Origin: Trematomus loennbergii
Lineage: Eukaryota > Chordata > Actinopteri > Perciformes > Nototheniidae
NCBI GenBank assembly: GCA_012861695.1
Contig: JAAOOA010000002.1
Span: 27,272,804 to 27,336,803 of the forward strand
Length of the DNA: 64,000 bases
Direction: 5' to 3'
The notes under the pieces: generated by a model
Told to the model about the DNA's origin: nothing
Database searches by the model: none
Seen by the model: only the letters and a program-made list of their open reading frames with translations
Shown here: in pieces, positions 51,921 through 64,000 of the stretch
Layout: the number at the start of each line of letters is the position of its first letter
How positions within the stretch are numbered: the first letter of the stretch is position 1
Position numbers and translations under genes: made by a program

Positions 51921-54108
51921 ACCACTTATGATTACTGGAAGGTCAGAGAAAAGCAAACCAAACCAAAATAGTGAATTATTATTATTTTGTAGACATTTTG
52001 TTTGTCTCAGTGGAACCACTTGCATGGCCCAGTACTGCTTGAGGATTTAAATGCCGTGTACAGATGGCAACAACAGAGTACTTAAGTGTGCACATTTTAC
52101 ACAAGGCACTTGGATAAGCAAGAATGCTGATAGCCATTATACAGTGTGTTTAGTCAGTGCTATAAAACCAGTAGTATCCAATCAAACATTTTTATTTCCA
52201 TTAACCAATCAAAGCATCTAGACTTGAAGTGTGTTTGAGTGGAAACAGTTTGGTGATGAAATGTTTATGATGATCTTCAATCGATAATAGAAATGTTTGT
52301 GTGGTATTTGGTGATGATGTTGATGGTGACAGAAAAGCCTTTAATTGGGAGCTTTCCATGCACTTAATAGGAAAAGCTTGGTGGAGTCAAACTCATTTTG
52401 ATTGTACTATCTGGGGAAGGGAGGGGAAGCCATGGTGTTTCTTTGGAAGGGTGAGTAACAGTGTGGTCATTAAATGAAACTTGAGCCTTTCCTTTGTACA
52501 AATGGAAGGTGTTGGTGATGATGGGGGTGTCAGGGTTCAAACAAAGCAGCCCCGAAAACCTCCATGACTCGATTTTACGCCATTACCCCAACCTCCCCCC
52601 ATTGCAGGCTGTAGGTGTGGCTCGAATAGAAGGTTGGGACACTCTAGGCCTCTCTTGTATATTGTCGTCGTGTGATCTTGCTTGCACTTTTATGTTTCAT
52701 TTCCCAAAAATAAGAAACTAATTGTAAGTATGTATGTGTGTGAGTGCGGGTGCACTTTTTTATTTTTGATCTTTACATTTTTTCAACGTGATTGTCTATT
52801 GTAACAACACTGGATAAAGATGAGTTTTTAATTTTAATTTTTACCTTGAGAGGAACATTTTGAGAGGAACATTTTCTAGCCCCCACCCCGCCCCCCCTCT
52901 CTCTCTTTCTCTGTCTGGAACCTGGGAATGCTTTGAAATGTGGACTGTGACCGCATTGCTGTCATCACTGCTGTCAATCATTCTCTGTGAATTAATCCGA
53001 CTTTCTCAATTTACCCAGTTTTTTTCTCTCTTCCCTTGACTCATTTTTTTTCAATTAAAAAGATGAGATGAGAAAATGTGTTGATGCTATTGTTGTTATT
53101 TTGTGTGAGTGTGTATATTTGTGTTTGTTCAAGTGTGTTTCTGTTGTATAAATTACTCAATATTTATGTGATTTTGGAGAGTAAATTTGTCCGTCTAGTC
53201 GTCTGCATTGTTGCCAACCGGGGCATCTAACTATTCTGTTTAACTTTTTTTATTCCAGGTAAGGAAGACTTTGCAGCCAAGGCCAAAACAGCATTTTTCC
53301 TCTTTACATTCTAAAGATAATAATCTATCAAAGCAGTGCGTTTAGGACAGTAACTCTAATAACTCATTATCATTTCCAATTACCGCTTGTGGCTTAAATC
53401 AATTCACTAGAATCCTTCATTTTCTTTTGTGCGACGCACTCCACACATATTCTAACCCTTTCATGTGTTTGAAAAAGGGACAAATTGGCTCTGAATTGAC
53501 AAAAGAATAAGGTACAGCATTGTTTTCCTTCTTTAGCTGGCCTGAAAAGCTGCGGAAGGGGGACAAAAGAGCCCCATAGTCCACAATTGTTTTCGAACAA
53601 CACTGCAGAAGAGAATACACTTTGCTATTCAGGGCAGGTACAGTTTTGCTATTTGTGATGTATTCCTGGAGATGAGACATTCATCATAGCTGCTATGTTG
53701 GCCAGACCTGGCTGAGCAACAGCAGCAGGGTGAAGTCAAGCTGATCAACAATTCCATTTTTCCCCCTCTCTTGCCTGCTTCCTCTCAGAAGCCAGAAAAC
53801 CAAAAAATAGTGCACACTCGATTCCTTGGGGGAATATAGGTATTTTTAACAATATACTCCGAAAAACCAATTCCTCCATCCATCCTTTGGCAGAGCTCCA
53901 ACCTTATCCAAAATCCTGCACTACTCCCCCAACCGCCGCCCTCCTGTGCATACAGAAACCCACACACACAAAAGCCCTGTGCCACACACACTCAAACATG
54001 CGTGCACACACAAACACACACACACACAGAGCCTAGAGCCCCCATCTTCTTATGAGCTTCATTACTCTGACCCCAGTCTCCCTTTCATATCTCAGAGGAT
54101 GTTTATGC

Positions 54109-54430
<322 letters not shown>

Positions 54431-54438
54431 TAGGACTT

Positions 54439-54546
54439 CCCAGCCAATTACCACATCTCCCAGACAGACTGAGACTGCCTGGGCCCTGCCAGCCAATCAG
54501 AGAGGGGCTGCGCACTGTCGGGCCGGAGGTGGTTGCTATGGTAACC
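54439..54546. promoter_or_regulatory. CCAAT boxes and palindromic X-box (RFX-type) cluster
   Basis: CCAAT at 54444-54448 and 54493-54497 (AGCCAATCAG), then the palindrome GGTTGCTATGGTAACC at 54531-54546 in locally GC-rich sequence. The X-box is the binding motif of RFX factors. Role and target gene are unknown. Confidence 0.5.
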
Positions 54547-54597
54547 ACGAGGCCTGTTTGCATGGTGGCTGATGGAAGAGTGATGGATTACAGTAAT

Positions 54598-54790
54598 GGG
54601 ATGGAGGGAGAGAGAGAGGGAGGGAAGAGGGGAGATAGGGAAGAAAGGAGGAAGACAGAAGGAGGTAAGACAAGAAAGGGGTGAGGATAGGAGAAGGGTA
54701 AAGAAAGAGAGAGAAAGGGGAGAGGGAAGGAAGGGGCATTGGGTGGCGGTGGTGAGGAGGAGGAAGAGGAAGAGGGAAGGGGGGGGACTC
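54598..54790. repeat. Purine-rich (polypurine) tract
   Basis: About 190 bp almost entirely A/G with GGGAGAGAG-, GAAGG- and GGAAGAGG-type words; a similar but less pure tract lies at 39,480-39,880. Confidence 0.7.
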
Positions 54791-57700
54791 ATACATAAAG
54801 ATATTGGAAATGTATGAATGCATCTGAAATGAAGCGACTTCAAAAGATGAAAAAAGAATGAGAGAAAAATGATAAAGGGGGAGTAGTGACGGGGGCAAAC
54901 TATTGGGAAAATCGGGTTGAGGGTGCTGGAGGGTTGTAGTGTGTGATTGAATTCCCCTCTCCCCTTCTTCTGTCTGGGATAAAATGTGTGTCTGGCCATC
55001 TGTCCTTGGAGCAGACAGACAGGTAAGTGTGTGGAGAGATGCAGTCTCACCTTTCTGCCTCCACCGCAGAAAGAACTTCTCACAGTGTTTCCTCCCAATC
55101 CCCCCATGTGCTCTTACTGAAACTATAACATGAAACCCCAGATAATGTTCTTTAATAAGTCACGGAATATTATAACTGTACACGTTTTCCCAAATGCCAT
55201 CTGAAGCTGTGTTGCTGTTATAAGCAAAATAAAGAAATGTAATAATTCACTGCTGTTAAATCGCTTTACAGGGGGATTATGTCCAAACAAATCCAACAAG
55301 AAAATGTGTTCCACACTTTGATGACACACACACACAAACTATCAAGGTAAAAATGTTCACTGCTGTTGCCGCTGGTAATATGCATTTATTTACAAAAAAA
55401 CATATTAAAGTCACCTTGAAACACTGTATTAAACATATAATGCTTGCACATTTGATGAAAGTGTTAGAATGCAGCTATTACCATAAATAATTGTATTCAC
55501 ATCAAACAAGGATTTCTTTACCATCAGCATTGTGACTCTGGTATTGTTTTCAACTGTGTGTGTCATGGCAAAATGTGTTCAGGCATTTATTTCTCCCTGT
55601 AGACAGGTTTAGTCACGATGATAGTGTCCCAACCTTGCAAGAAACAGTCAGGAAACTTTATAAATCTCTAGCTGTAATCAAAAAGATGGCCAAATGTTTT
55701 TATTTGGATGTGGTCAGAACAAGGGGCATCCGTCTTAGTCCCCTGGCCCTGATTTTGTGTCCCAGGTGATGATCTTATCACAGGATGCTCTCTAGATAAT
55801 GATGTTACATGAACACACATCTTCCTTCGTCTATCCAAAAAGAACATACTATCAACAAAAAGCTAATATGTACAGGACTTTGATAATGCATTGTATTCAA
55901 CCAGCTTTTAAAACTCTGAGACCCAAACAGGGTTTAAAAATCCTTTGTTAGGACATACCACTGAAAAATATTTAATTCAAAATCTTTTATGTTATGACTC
56001 TTCTCATAAAAAATATAAAATCACAGAATATCAAGCAAATATAGCCAAGTCAAACATGTTTTTTTTCTTGTGGTATATGCTTGTGGTTCTTGCTGTATGA
56101 GCCCAAAGGAAACCATTAGGGTTAAAGTGAATAACCAAGTGTTTTTGACCACATCCAGTGACAAATTAAAAAGCTGATTACTTTGCAAATTCAACCGATA
56201 ACAATAATCCTCACGACGCATATTGGATCGTTCGCCAGAGCAAGCAATTAACAGTCAAAGTGGTTTTTTAAGAGTCTAAATATAGCTAATCAATCAAGTG
56301 AGCAGGATCAATGCAAATCAAAGAATGTGGTTTCCCTGCTCAAACTGTAAGAGGCTTGTATCGAAAGGTGAGTTTGGTATATTGCTCAGGAGTGCAGCCT
56401 TTAAAACGTGATTTCCTCTCACACACACTACTGTATTTTCCTGTTGAACCACAACGAGTTCCCTCTCATTGACGAATAGCAACTGATTTTGATTAAAGGA
56501 TAAGACTAAATCATGGGAACCCAGATCCCTGTGATCTTTTAAAGCGACAAAGCACTAATCAAGTTAATTTAAGATGCAGTCCATTCAAATTAACTTCTGG
56601 CCCAAATCAAAAACATGAAAGACGTTACTAAAATCCATCATAGTGGCACTTTAATATGTTCTCTTGTCATTCAAAGTGTCATCCTTCATGATTATCTGCC
56701 ACAATCCTCACTTTTGTTGCTTTGAAGGTATCAATTCAAACAAAACAGTCATTTATTTGTGTTGATCGTTTGAATCACAGTCTATGAAGGAATGGATCAT
56801 CAGTTTGCAGCAATGATTATTTGCCAGGTGAATAAACACTGGGAGAGTCTGCATTCAAATAGAGAGAACAAATACATAGAATTAAAAGGTGAATTTGAAA
56901 TCATAACTCAACACTGCGACCTAGAGGCAGACTTAAGCAACAACATCTGCCTTTTAAGCAATACAAATAAAAAAAGTAATACCTGAATTATCTGGGAAAC
57001 ATCGGTAACTTATTCAAATACATACAAAGGGAAAACAAGAGTTCCATAATCCATAAATAAATAAAAATACAGAAAGAAAATAAACGACGACAGACAAAAG
57101 CATAGTTGCAGGACAGAATTAAAAATGATTCCTTTGATTGTATTTCTTTTTATTTCTGCTCTCTGTTCTATCAACACAGATAATTAAGTCTTGTACATGA
57201 AATGCTTTCTATTTTGTTCACCATTTTTGTTTATTATCCAAGTCTTTAGTTTGCATTTGATTGATTCCCTCTCTCTCGAGGTTTACACTACTTACATCTA
57301 AAATTAGATAGACAACGAATTGTATGGTTCATAAATTATATGTTAATTGTATTTCCCTTAATAAGAAAGCAATTACCCTGAGCAAACACAGTTACAACAT
57401 CGTGTATTGCCGTTCACTGTCTTGCAGTCGTGTACTGTGAGATGTACACTGATTGGTAAATGTGAAAAATGAACGTCAGCAGAGTAATGGGAAAATACAA
57501 GGCTGATTAAATAAAGCCCCACTCTCTTTATCTTATCCCTAAGGTTCTGTGTGTTTTTGCTGGCATCAACCAGCCTCTGTGGCTTTTATTCAAGTTCAAT
57601 ATTATTCAACCTTCAGTGGGCCGCTTTTGATCTAAAACTATTTTGAAGGCTAGCAATCACCTGTTGACCCACAGCTCAGCATCCTTAACCTGCAGCTCCA

Positions 57701-58773
57701 AAATTACAGTTATACCCCAAATGTAGACCTGAACAGAGATGTAAACCCAGTATCATTCTTTTGCATGTCAACATATGTAATGAATGTTTTTTTTAACAGC
57801 ATGTAGCTGGTGAGTTGAATGTGTCTGTTGTTCTTTATACTATAAGTGTGGTGCTGGAGTTTTTACTTCTTTAAATGTTCATGTAAAACATATCCTAACA
57901 AAACTAAACAAGTATTTCACTAAAGAGACAGAAGTTCCTGAACAAATAAAAGCGTTCATGCAACACATTCTTTTGTAAAAGTTTAAAAAGTAAAAGTTGC
58001 ATCGCGATTGGGCATGGTTTAGAGAAGATCCTCCATAGGACGGAGAAGGCGTTCAAAACGGGGAACTTAAGTCCAAAGATAGCAACTGTTTGAGGAACTA
58101 GACTTTAAGCCATCTTTTGTCCTCTATAATAACTGTTTCTTCTCAAGGAGTATCTTTTGAAGTTCAGTAGATTACGTTTGGATGTGTTATGGTCAGTATA
58201 AGGAGATCTTACCTAGCTGTGTTTGTAAAGAAAAAAAGGTTGAGTGGCTTTGTATTGAAAACACATGATATTCAATATTTTTAATAAATGATGGTTGGGA
58301 TTAAATATGGAGCACATTTTAATCTGTTGGTTGTGTTATAGTGTGTTTTGTATTTAGAGGCATTTATATTCCTGTAAATTCTGTATGTATGCTGGTCAAC
58401 TAACAAGTTAAAGGAGTGAGCCACTTTGTATAGGTTAACCTGACCTCCTGACCTCAGTGGGCACTTGAAGTGAGATAACTATAGAAACTTTTCTCAACTT
58501 TAGAGCATTTTTGTATTAGGCAAAAATAGGCTTGTATGAATCCATATGCGAGATTCGCACATGTGTTGTGATCGTGGGAAAAACAGCACATGAACAGATA
58601 TCATGGTTACATAACCTTGCTGGCTATGAGGGATTGTAAATAGCCAAATGCACATCAATGTTTCAATATTCTAGGAGGTGAACCTAAAATCAAATAGACA
58701 TTTATGTTATGGATATGTGCTTTATTTCCTACAAAATTAAACAATACTGACTACAAAGTCAGGTTTTAAAAAA

Positions 58774-59290
58774 CAGTGGTGGAAGAAAAGGTGGAACTAT
58801 TAACGTAAGTAAAAATACATGATGGCACTCAAAACGGCACTTGGGATTGTTAGCATACTGTAGATCATATCATTAGGTATCAGTAGGTACTACTGCTCAT
58901 GCATAAATGTAATGGATTACATGTTTAACTAAAGTAAAAGTAGTAATATCACATAGTAGAACAAACAAATTACTATAAAGGAAAACTTGATGGATTCCAA
59001 ATGAAATTTAAAATGTAGAAAGGTATCATAATCAAAATATACTCAAAATACCAAAAGTTAAAATATGTATTATTCAGAAGGGTCTATTTCTGAATGTTAT
59101 TTATCATATCATTGGATTATAATTATTGATGTATAAGTTGTTCATTACTTTAATGTTGCAGTTACAGTTTATACTGCTGGGAGGCCAGTGAATTATTTGT
59201 GAAATAAAGACTTCATTTATTGTAGCCGATAGTAATGCCACATAATTGATATTGATGATTATATTTTTGTTCTCAATCTTAAAATGTATC
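58774..59290. mobile_element. Degenerate CAGTGGTGGAA-type (hAT-like) element
   Basis: Starts CAGTGGTGGAAGAAAAGG, with AAGTAAAAGTAGTAATATCA inside, TTGGATTATAATTATTGATG further on and TTTATACTGCTGGGAGG near the end. These words mark a very common percomorph non-autonomous element (recall). The right terminus is eroded. It ends about 220 bp before the ENDOD1-like start region. Confidence 0.55.
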
Positions 59291-59520
59291 ACTAGCTGAA
59301 ATATATATAAAAAAATATAGGTGGATATCAGACCTTTGCAGTGCTATTGGGATTGTCTATGTTGTTTTTCAATTCTTACACACTCTCTCATCAACATCTA
59401 CACCTTGTGGTGGCCACATTTTGGCTCATCACACACAAATGTCACGTGGTAAACAGGAGTCCAGATAAGTTAAGGACACACAAGGTGAAAGGTGACGGAA
59501 AGTCATACATAAAAGCCAGT

Positions 59521-59563
59521 TTCTGCTCAGCGTGGACACGGCAGCAGGCAGGTGCACCAGCGG
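59521..59563 (+). promoter_or_regulatory. Probable 5'UTR exon and start region of the ENDOD1-like gene
   Basis: A TATA-like CATAAAAG (59508-59515) is followed by GC-rich sequence ending at a good donor CGG/GTGAGT (59563/59564). A matching acceptor CTCTATAG/G lies at 60019/60020, 39 bp before the ATG. This arrangement suggests a noncoding first exon; its 5' end is approximate. Confidence 0.5.
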
Positions 59564-60058
59564 GTGAGTTAAAAATACACACATACAAACTGATGCTCTT
59601 TCATTTGCAGGCCCAACAAGCCTTTTTTAGTTGTCGCGTTCATAACTGCCATGTTGAAATAAAATATTTTATCATTAGGGAAAAACTGAATATATATATT
59701 GTATTAATATTGTGTTATGCGACTATAGATAATGTGATATACTATGGAACAAGTGTGTTTTTTTCCTGTTTCGAAGGCTGCATTACAGTGATGTCATTCT
59801 GTAATGTTTATTATTTGTCTTTACCTACTAAGTTGCTATATCCACATTACCGATGATTATTTCTTTAGAAATCATGTGTAAATATGTAATGGAAGCACCA
59901 ATAGTCAACTGTATATTTCTCGATTTTAGTGAAAGATATTGTGATATTTGATATACGTCTACTGTATATCAACCAGCCTTAATTCACATGCTTATCTTCT
60001 GTTTTATTCAACTCTATAGGCCAATCAAGACTCCCAAACACTAGAGGTTATTTCCAGG

Positions 60059-60136
60059 ATGCAAACTTTTGCCCCTTTGTGCGCTCTTCTCTGGCTCCTC
60101 TTTTCTGTTAATGCCGATCTTGTTGAACGTTTTGAG
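60059..60136 (+). CDS. ENDOD1-like exon 1 (signal peptide)
   Basis: ATG chosen because it opens a classic signal peptide, MQTFAPLCALLWLLFSVNA, and lies 39 bp after a strong acceptor. 26 codons, phase 0, donor GTTTGT. Confidence 0.88.
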
Positions 60137-63069
60137 GTTTGTGACCTTATAGTTCAGTCAAAATTGTTAAGGAACATTTTATCTGTGTGTTGGTAAGTGG
60201 CTCAGTAAGTGATTTTGTCCCAGGATGTGCCAGAATGCGTGACGTATTTCTATAAGGACAAGGTGCCAGACTGGGGGGTTTCTACACCTGGTGCCCGTCT
60301 CTGTCAGCGCTTCAACAACAGGTAGGGAAGAGCAGAAAGTTGAATTTAGAAATTCTTTGAGCACTCAATGTTTCTTACACTTTTCCCTTGCAACATTCCT
60401 GATCTCTCAATCCGTTATTCTTAATCTTTTGCACCACCAGGTACCACTTTGCCACCCTGTATGACACCAACAACCGTATTGCCGTCTACTCAGCCTATCA
60501 TTTCCAGCCCAGCAATGGAGGTGGCAGGGAGAAAAGGTGGTTTGTGGAGCCTCAGGTTGGTGGCACATTTGTGTTTGTGTAGTATATGCAAATCCACTGT
60601 ACTAAATTGATGAACAAATAAATAAAAATGTAAGAAATAATGATCAAGTATGGAGAGTGTGGTTTGTAAGTAATCCACCAGGTGCATAATGCATCGATAT
60701 CCTGCAATATTAGGATACTATATGAGGCCTAGTGACATCATCTGTATCCTCAAAATGATAGAGTTTTTGTCTTACAGTTAGTAAACATGTCCTGGCAAGC
60801 AGAAATGAAGGATGGCTACTGGCTAGGGAAAGACCACCCTGGGGTCTACCAAGGAGAAAGACAGGCTCTGAATGAGGACTACACACATTCTGGGTTTGAC
60901 CGAGGTCACCTCAACCCCAACGGACACCATCCTGGTAAGGGAGCATGAACTTTGATTTCAGTTTAATCCAAAAGGGGGATGTACCATATCAGATTAGGCC
61001 AAATCACAATGTATTACATGTATGCTAGTATTTAACCAACTACCTTACTTACTAAGGTTATTACAACACATCTACTCAAGTAGCCTTAGACACATTCATA
61101 CATGCCATTTAAGTTGTTTTGTTTATTACATTATATAAAAAAATGCTTTTTCAAAGAATATCCTAATGGGAACATTTCTCCGTCTTTGGTTGATAACTCT
61201 AATATGCTCATTTAGTTGGAGATGGGTAGTTAGAGTGCACACAATAGTTAATAGCCTAGTGTTTTACTGAGATCTAAAGATAGCAAAGCTACACCACTTC
61301 ACTCTTTCCGTGTTTACCTTTCACAATAAAAGACCAACTTTAATTACTCAGCACTTTTTTATAAATTAAACGCAACAAAACCGCTTACAATAGCGTTAGC
61401 CAACACGAATACTCACTCATCGGCCATTTGGCCTCCCGGCCCTGTTGGTGTTGGTTGTATTTCCCAGTTTGGGGTCCCGAGTTCTTGAGCACACCTGAGT
61501 CCACTTGGGAATACATGTCCATGCATAGTAGGCCTAAATCCGACACAAGCTTAGTGTCAGCGAGGGCATCCAACAAAAACTGCACCACTCTGACATTGCA
61601 TACAATAATTCTGTTTTTGCACAATTTAAGCAAAGGTAGCAAAAGTGTTTTCACACTGAGCTTCTGGAGGGTCTGATCATTTCCGCTCTGCAGCAGCCTC
61701 GGCTCAGCAGTGCCAGGTGCATTTCTCTAGATATGACAATAGTCGGCCAAAAGAATGTAAAATGTATCCTTGCCAATTTCGGCACTAATTTTGGGATGCC
61801 TTTTTGGCTTTCGAAATCGCAAATAGTTTGCAATGTAAGCCAGGAGAAGGAAGTTATGTTGTCGTTTCTTTAAACTTTATTGAGATAAAAACGTACACAG
61901 TTTTGTTTATAAGGAAGTAGGTTTTTGTTCTGGCTTTCACAAATAATCAAGGACTGAATGGCAGTTGCCAAACTGGAATTAGATAAGTAGATATGCTGCA
62001 TTCTTGGTTTATTTTTCATATATTATAGCTCTTCAGTCATATAATGTTCAACATTTTTGGAAGATTTGGGTATTTGTAACAAGATTATTTATAAAATAAA
62101 TCGTTGAAAGTAAACTTTGAGTAAACATTCAACATGGGCAGACCACCTGGTAACGTGTATCGTTATCAATTGTTATTTAAAATTAGTGTATTTAGTGTAT
62201 TTTCATCAAATGTAAAGGTGCAGTTAACTTTTTCATTTTCCGTAGGTTCTTATTATTCAAATGTCACCAGAAAAATGCTTATAAATAAGACTTATTGTTG
62301 AGGAACTATTGCCGATCCATTTTGGGTATGTCATTTTGAGTGTTTTTTTGTAGGTCGGGGCCTTATTAGTTAGCGAATCCCTGGTTAATGTTGAGGAAAG
62401 GCACTTGCATGGTTGCCTTAATCTTATTCAGCTGCTGTTGCCTTGGATTTGGACCTTCCCCACAAAACCTGCTAATACCCTAACAATTTTGAGGAATAAT
62501 GGGTGCATTTTGAACTTGTAGATGTAGACTAACAATTATCCAGCTGCTGTTGGACACATCTCTGTATCTTTCCTTCTCCCTCTAACCACATATACACAGC
62601 TTTATTTCTCCAGAACCACAAACTAACTTTATATCTTGCATAATTTACTGTAACTATCCATTCTCTCTCTCTTACAGTCCCTGGCCGCAATGCCACTTTC
62701 ACCCTGACCAATGTGGTTCCTCAGAACCCCAAAATGAACCAGAATGCCTGGAGGATCCACGAGACCCAGCTCACAGACCTTTTCCGGGACAAGTGCTCTA
62801 AGGCCTTTGTGCTTGTTGGTGCAGTTCCCTCTGTGGACAACTGGATTGTGAAAAACAATGTGAAGCGGGTCAACATCCCAGACTACCTGTGGAATGCCTA
62901 CTGCTGTGTGGATAACAATGGCAGACCCATTCAGAGTGGTGCTGCCACAGCGAGGAACACGGAGGAAAACTGGGTGGAGAAGCTCTCTCTAGAACAACTG
63001 GGAGATTTCCTCCAGCTGTTCTCCAATCAGCCAGTAGGGGAGCTGTTTGACAACAACTGCAAAGCATAA
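60059..63069 (+). CDS. ENDOD1-like secreted DNA/RNA non-specific endonuclease, 5 coding exons, complete
   Basis: Exons 60059-60136, 60224-60321, 60441-60555, 60778-60934 and 62678-63069 join in phase to 840 nt, 279 aa plus TAA, with no disruption. A hydrophobic signal peptide (about residues 1-19, ending SVNA) precedes DLVERFEDVPEC. The nuclease core has GFDRGHLNPNGH (D138-R-G-H141) and, downstream, NVVPQNPKMNQNAW with the likely metal-binding Asn170. This is the arrangement of the NUC (Serratia nuclease-type) beta-beta-alpha metal family, where His is the general base and Asn holds Mg. ENDOD1-like proteins form a multi-copy family in fish. The predicted product is a secreted or lumenal nuclease; substrate and role are unknown. 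Polyadenylation hexamers at 63075-63080 and 63145-63150 follow the stop. Confidence 0.92.
60224..60321 (+). CDS. ENDOD1-like exon 2
   Basis: Encodes DVPECVTYFYKDKVPDWGVS then TPGARLCQRFNN; acceptor CCCAG, donor GTAGGG. The P..LCQR.NN.Y wording is typical of ENDOD1-like proteins. Confidence 0.9.
60441..60555 (+). CDS. ENDOD1-like exon 3
   Basis: Encodes YHFATLYDTNNRIAVYSAYH then a linker to RWFVEPQ. FATLYD...R...YSAY is the conserved beta-strand segment of the NUC fold. Confidence 0.92.
60778..60934 (+). CDS. ENDOD1-like exon 4 (DRGH active site)
   Basis: Runs from LVNMSWQAEM to GFDRGHLNPNGHHP; carries the catalytic His of DRGH. Acceptor TTACAG, donor GTAAGG. Confidence 0.94.
60935..62677. 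other. ENDOD1-like intron 4
   Basis: 1.74 kb. The middle (about 61,240-61,860) has a more GC-balanced composition with a minus-strand open stretch of about 100 codons at 61385-61700, probably part of an interspersed repeat that I could not name. The remainder is AT-rich. Confidence 0.5.
62678..63069 (+). CDS. ENDOD1-like exon 5 (terminal)
   Basis: Runs from VPGRNATFTLTNVVPQNPKM through W174 and an FVLVGAVPS strand to NNCKA and TAA. Contains the metal-ligand Asn region and paired Cys (KCSKAF, YCC, NNCKA) probably forming disulphides. Confidence 0.94.
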
Positions 63070-64000
63070 AAGATAATAAAGGGACGATAAAAAAAAGCAG
63101 GTGCCATTGCCCTTTATTTTTGCATTACATTTATATCACCACAAAATAAAACAGTGAGAAAACAAATACGTTTCACACTAAATATCAATTGTGCACATTT
63201 TGAAAATACAATGAGTTTCTGACGTCATAAACTATACTTTTTTGTATGAATGATTAAATTATCTTAATTTCCTTGTCAAGAAATATGACATCCCTTCAGG
63301 GTTATAGTGAAACCTCATCCAATAATCAATCACATGAATAATACATAGGTATATTGTACTATCTTTAACATCCTAAAAGCAAACAATCTATCAGAAAAGT
63401 AACAAGAAGACATACTGATCAACTGATTACTGATCAACAAAACACATGACACATTAATATCTGTAAAAGTATTAGACTTATATGACCCTGAAAGAAAACC
63501 CTACTGTAGATTAACCCTAAAAAAGAACCACAATTACATATTTTATTATTTTACTCTGAAGCTAATGACAACATTACCAACTATAGTAAACTGCTACAGC
63601 TCCACCTCAGCACTAAAAGGTGTAGAGTTGTATGTCAAAGGAGAACCTAGATAACACACTTTTTTACTTTGATGGCTTATATAACAGTGTTGCAAAGCTG
63701 ATGCAATGGTTTTTTCTGCTGAAAAGATCTTAAGCTACTATGATCATCATTTGTATATTTACAGAGGAACACATTATGGTGCGTTTTTCAAAAGAGTTGC
63801 TCTTAGAAATGAACCCTAAGTTAAAGATCATCGGACTCTTTGTGACATCTTAGTGTAACTTAAAGCCCAACCACAAGTTTTATACAGCTTCAGCTGCACA
63901 TTGACTTATAGGGGAATTGTGATTAGATAGAAGTGCAATCTAAACTTTTTTAGTTTGTTAAAAGGGAATACTAACATGTTTCTACTTTGACATATTGATA
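63070..64000. other. Downstream of the ENDOD1-like gene
   Basis: AT-rich 3'UTR and intergenic sequence. No further exon recognised before the window ends. Confidence 0.6.

Noticed and set aside
59341..59856. 171-codon open frame upstream of the ENDOD1-like gene
   Set aside because: It crosses the probable promoter, 5'UTR exon and its donor, and the translation resembles no known protein.

Overview
This is a vertebrate nuclear window, almost certainly from a ray-finned (teleost) fish. It has long GT-AG introns, very dense (GT)n/(CA)n microsatellites, an L2-type LINE fragment, and several short inverted-terminal-repeat elements of kinds familiar from fish genomes. The sequence does not identify the species. 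Most long open frames in the window are read-through of dinucleotide repeats and are not genes.

Three protein-coding loci are supported by exon-by-exon translation, splice sites and matching intron phases. (1) Minus strand, 455-5658: the 5' six coding exons of a ZFYVE1 (DFCP1)-like gene, running off the low-coordinate edge. It keeps a P-loop GTPase-like domain (GNTGDGKS) and all visible splice sites, but carries two single-base deletions and one in-frame TGA, so it is annotated as a probable decaying gene. (2) Plus strand, 7955-48618: a complete eleven-exon d4-family gene encoding 371 aa. It is best matched to DPF1 (BAF45B, neuro-d4), with a Requiem N-terminal domain, one C2H2 finger and a tandem double PHD finger. 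(3) Plus strand, 60059-63069: a complete five-coding-exon secreted DNA/RNA non-specific endonuclease of the ENDOD1-like family, 279 aa, with a DRGH motif and a probable upstream 5'UTR exon.

Layout: the ZFYVE1-like gene and dpf1 are head to head across about 2.3 kb (5659-7954). That interval holds a CRE at the ZFYVE1-like promoter, a CCAAT/GC-box region at the dpf1 start and a pair of perfect hairpins. dpf1 introns 1 (14.8 kb) and 7 (16.1 kb) hold most of the microsatellites and mobile-element remnants. From 48.6 to 59.5 kb there is no recognised gene, only repeats and a small CCAAT/X-box cluster near 54.5 kb. In human, DPF3 and ZFYVE1 are close neighbours on 14q24, and DPF1 sits in the paralogous 19q13 block. 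A ZFYVE1-like copy beside dpf1 therefore looks like a whole-genome-duplication paralogue kept, at least in part, in fish.

The most interesting observations are four: the decaying ZFYVE1 paralogue; the two dpf1 PHD exons whose 3' splice sites are built from long adenine-free UG repeats, which forces a distant branch point for exon 9; the twin hairpins in the divergent promoter; and a duplicated approximately 390-bp TTAA-flanked terminal-inverted-repeat element. I found no bacterial-type system, CRISPR array, rRNA or tRNA gene.
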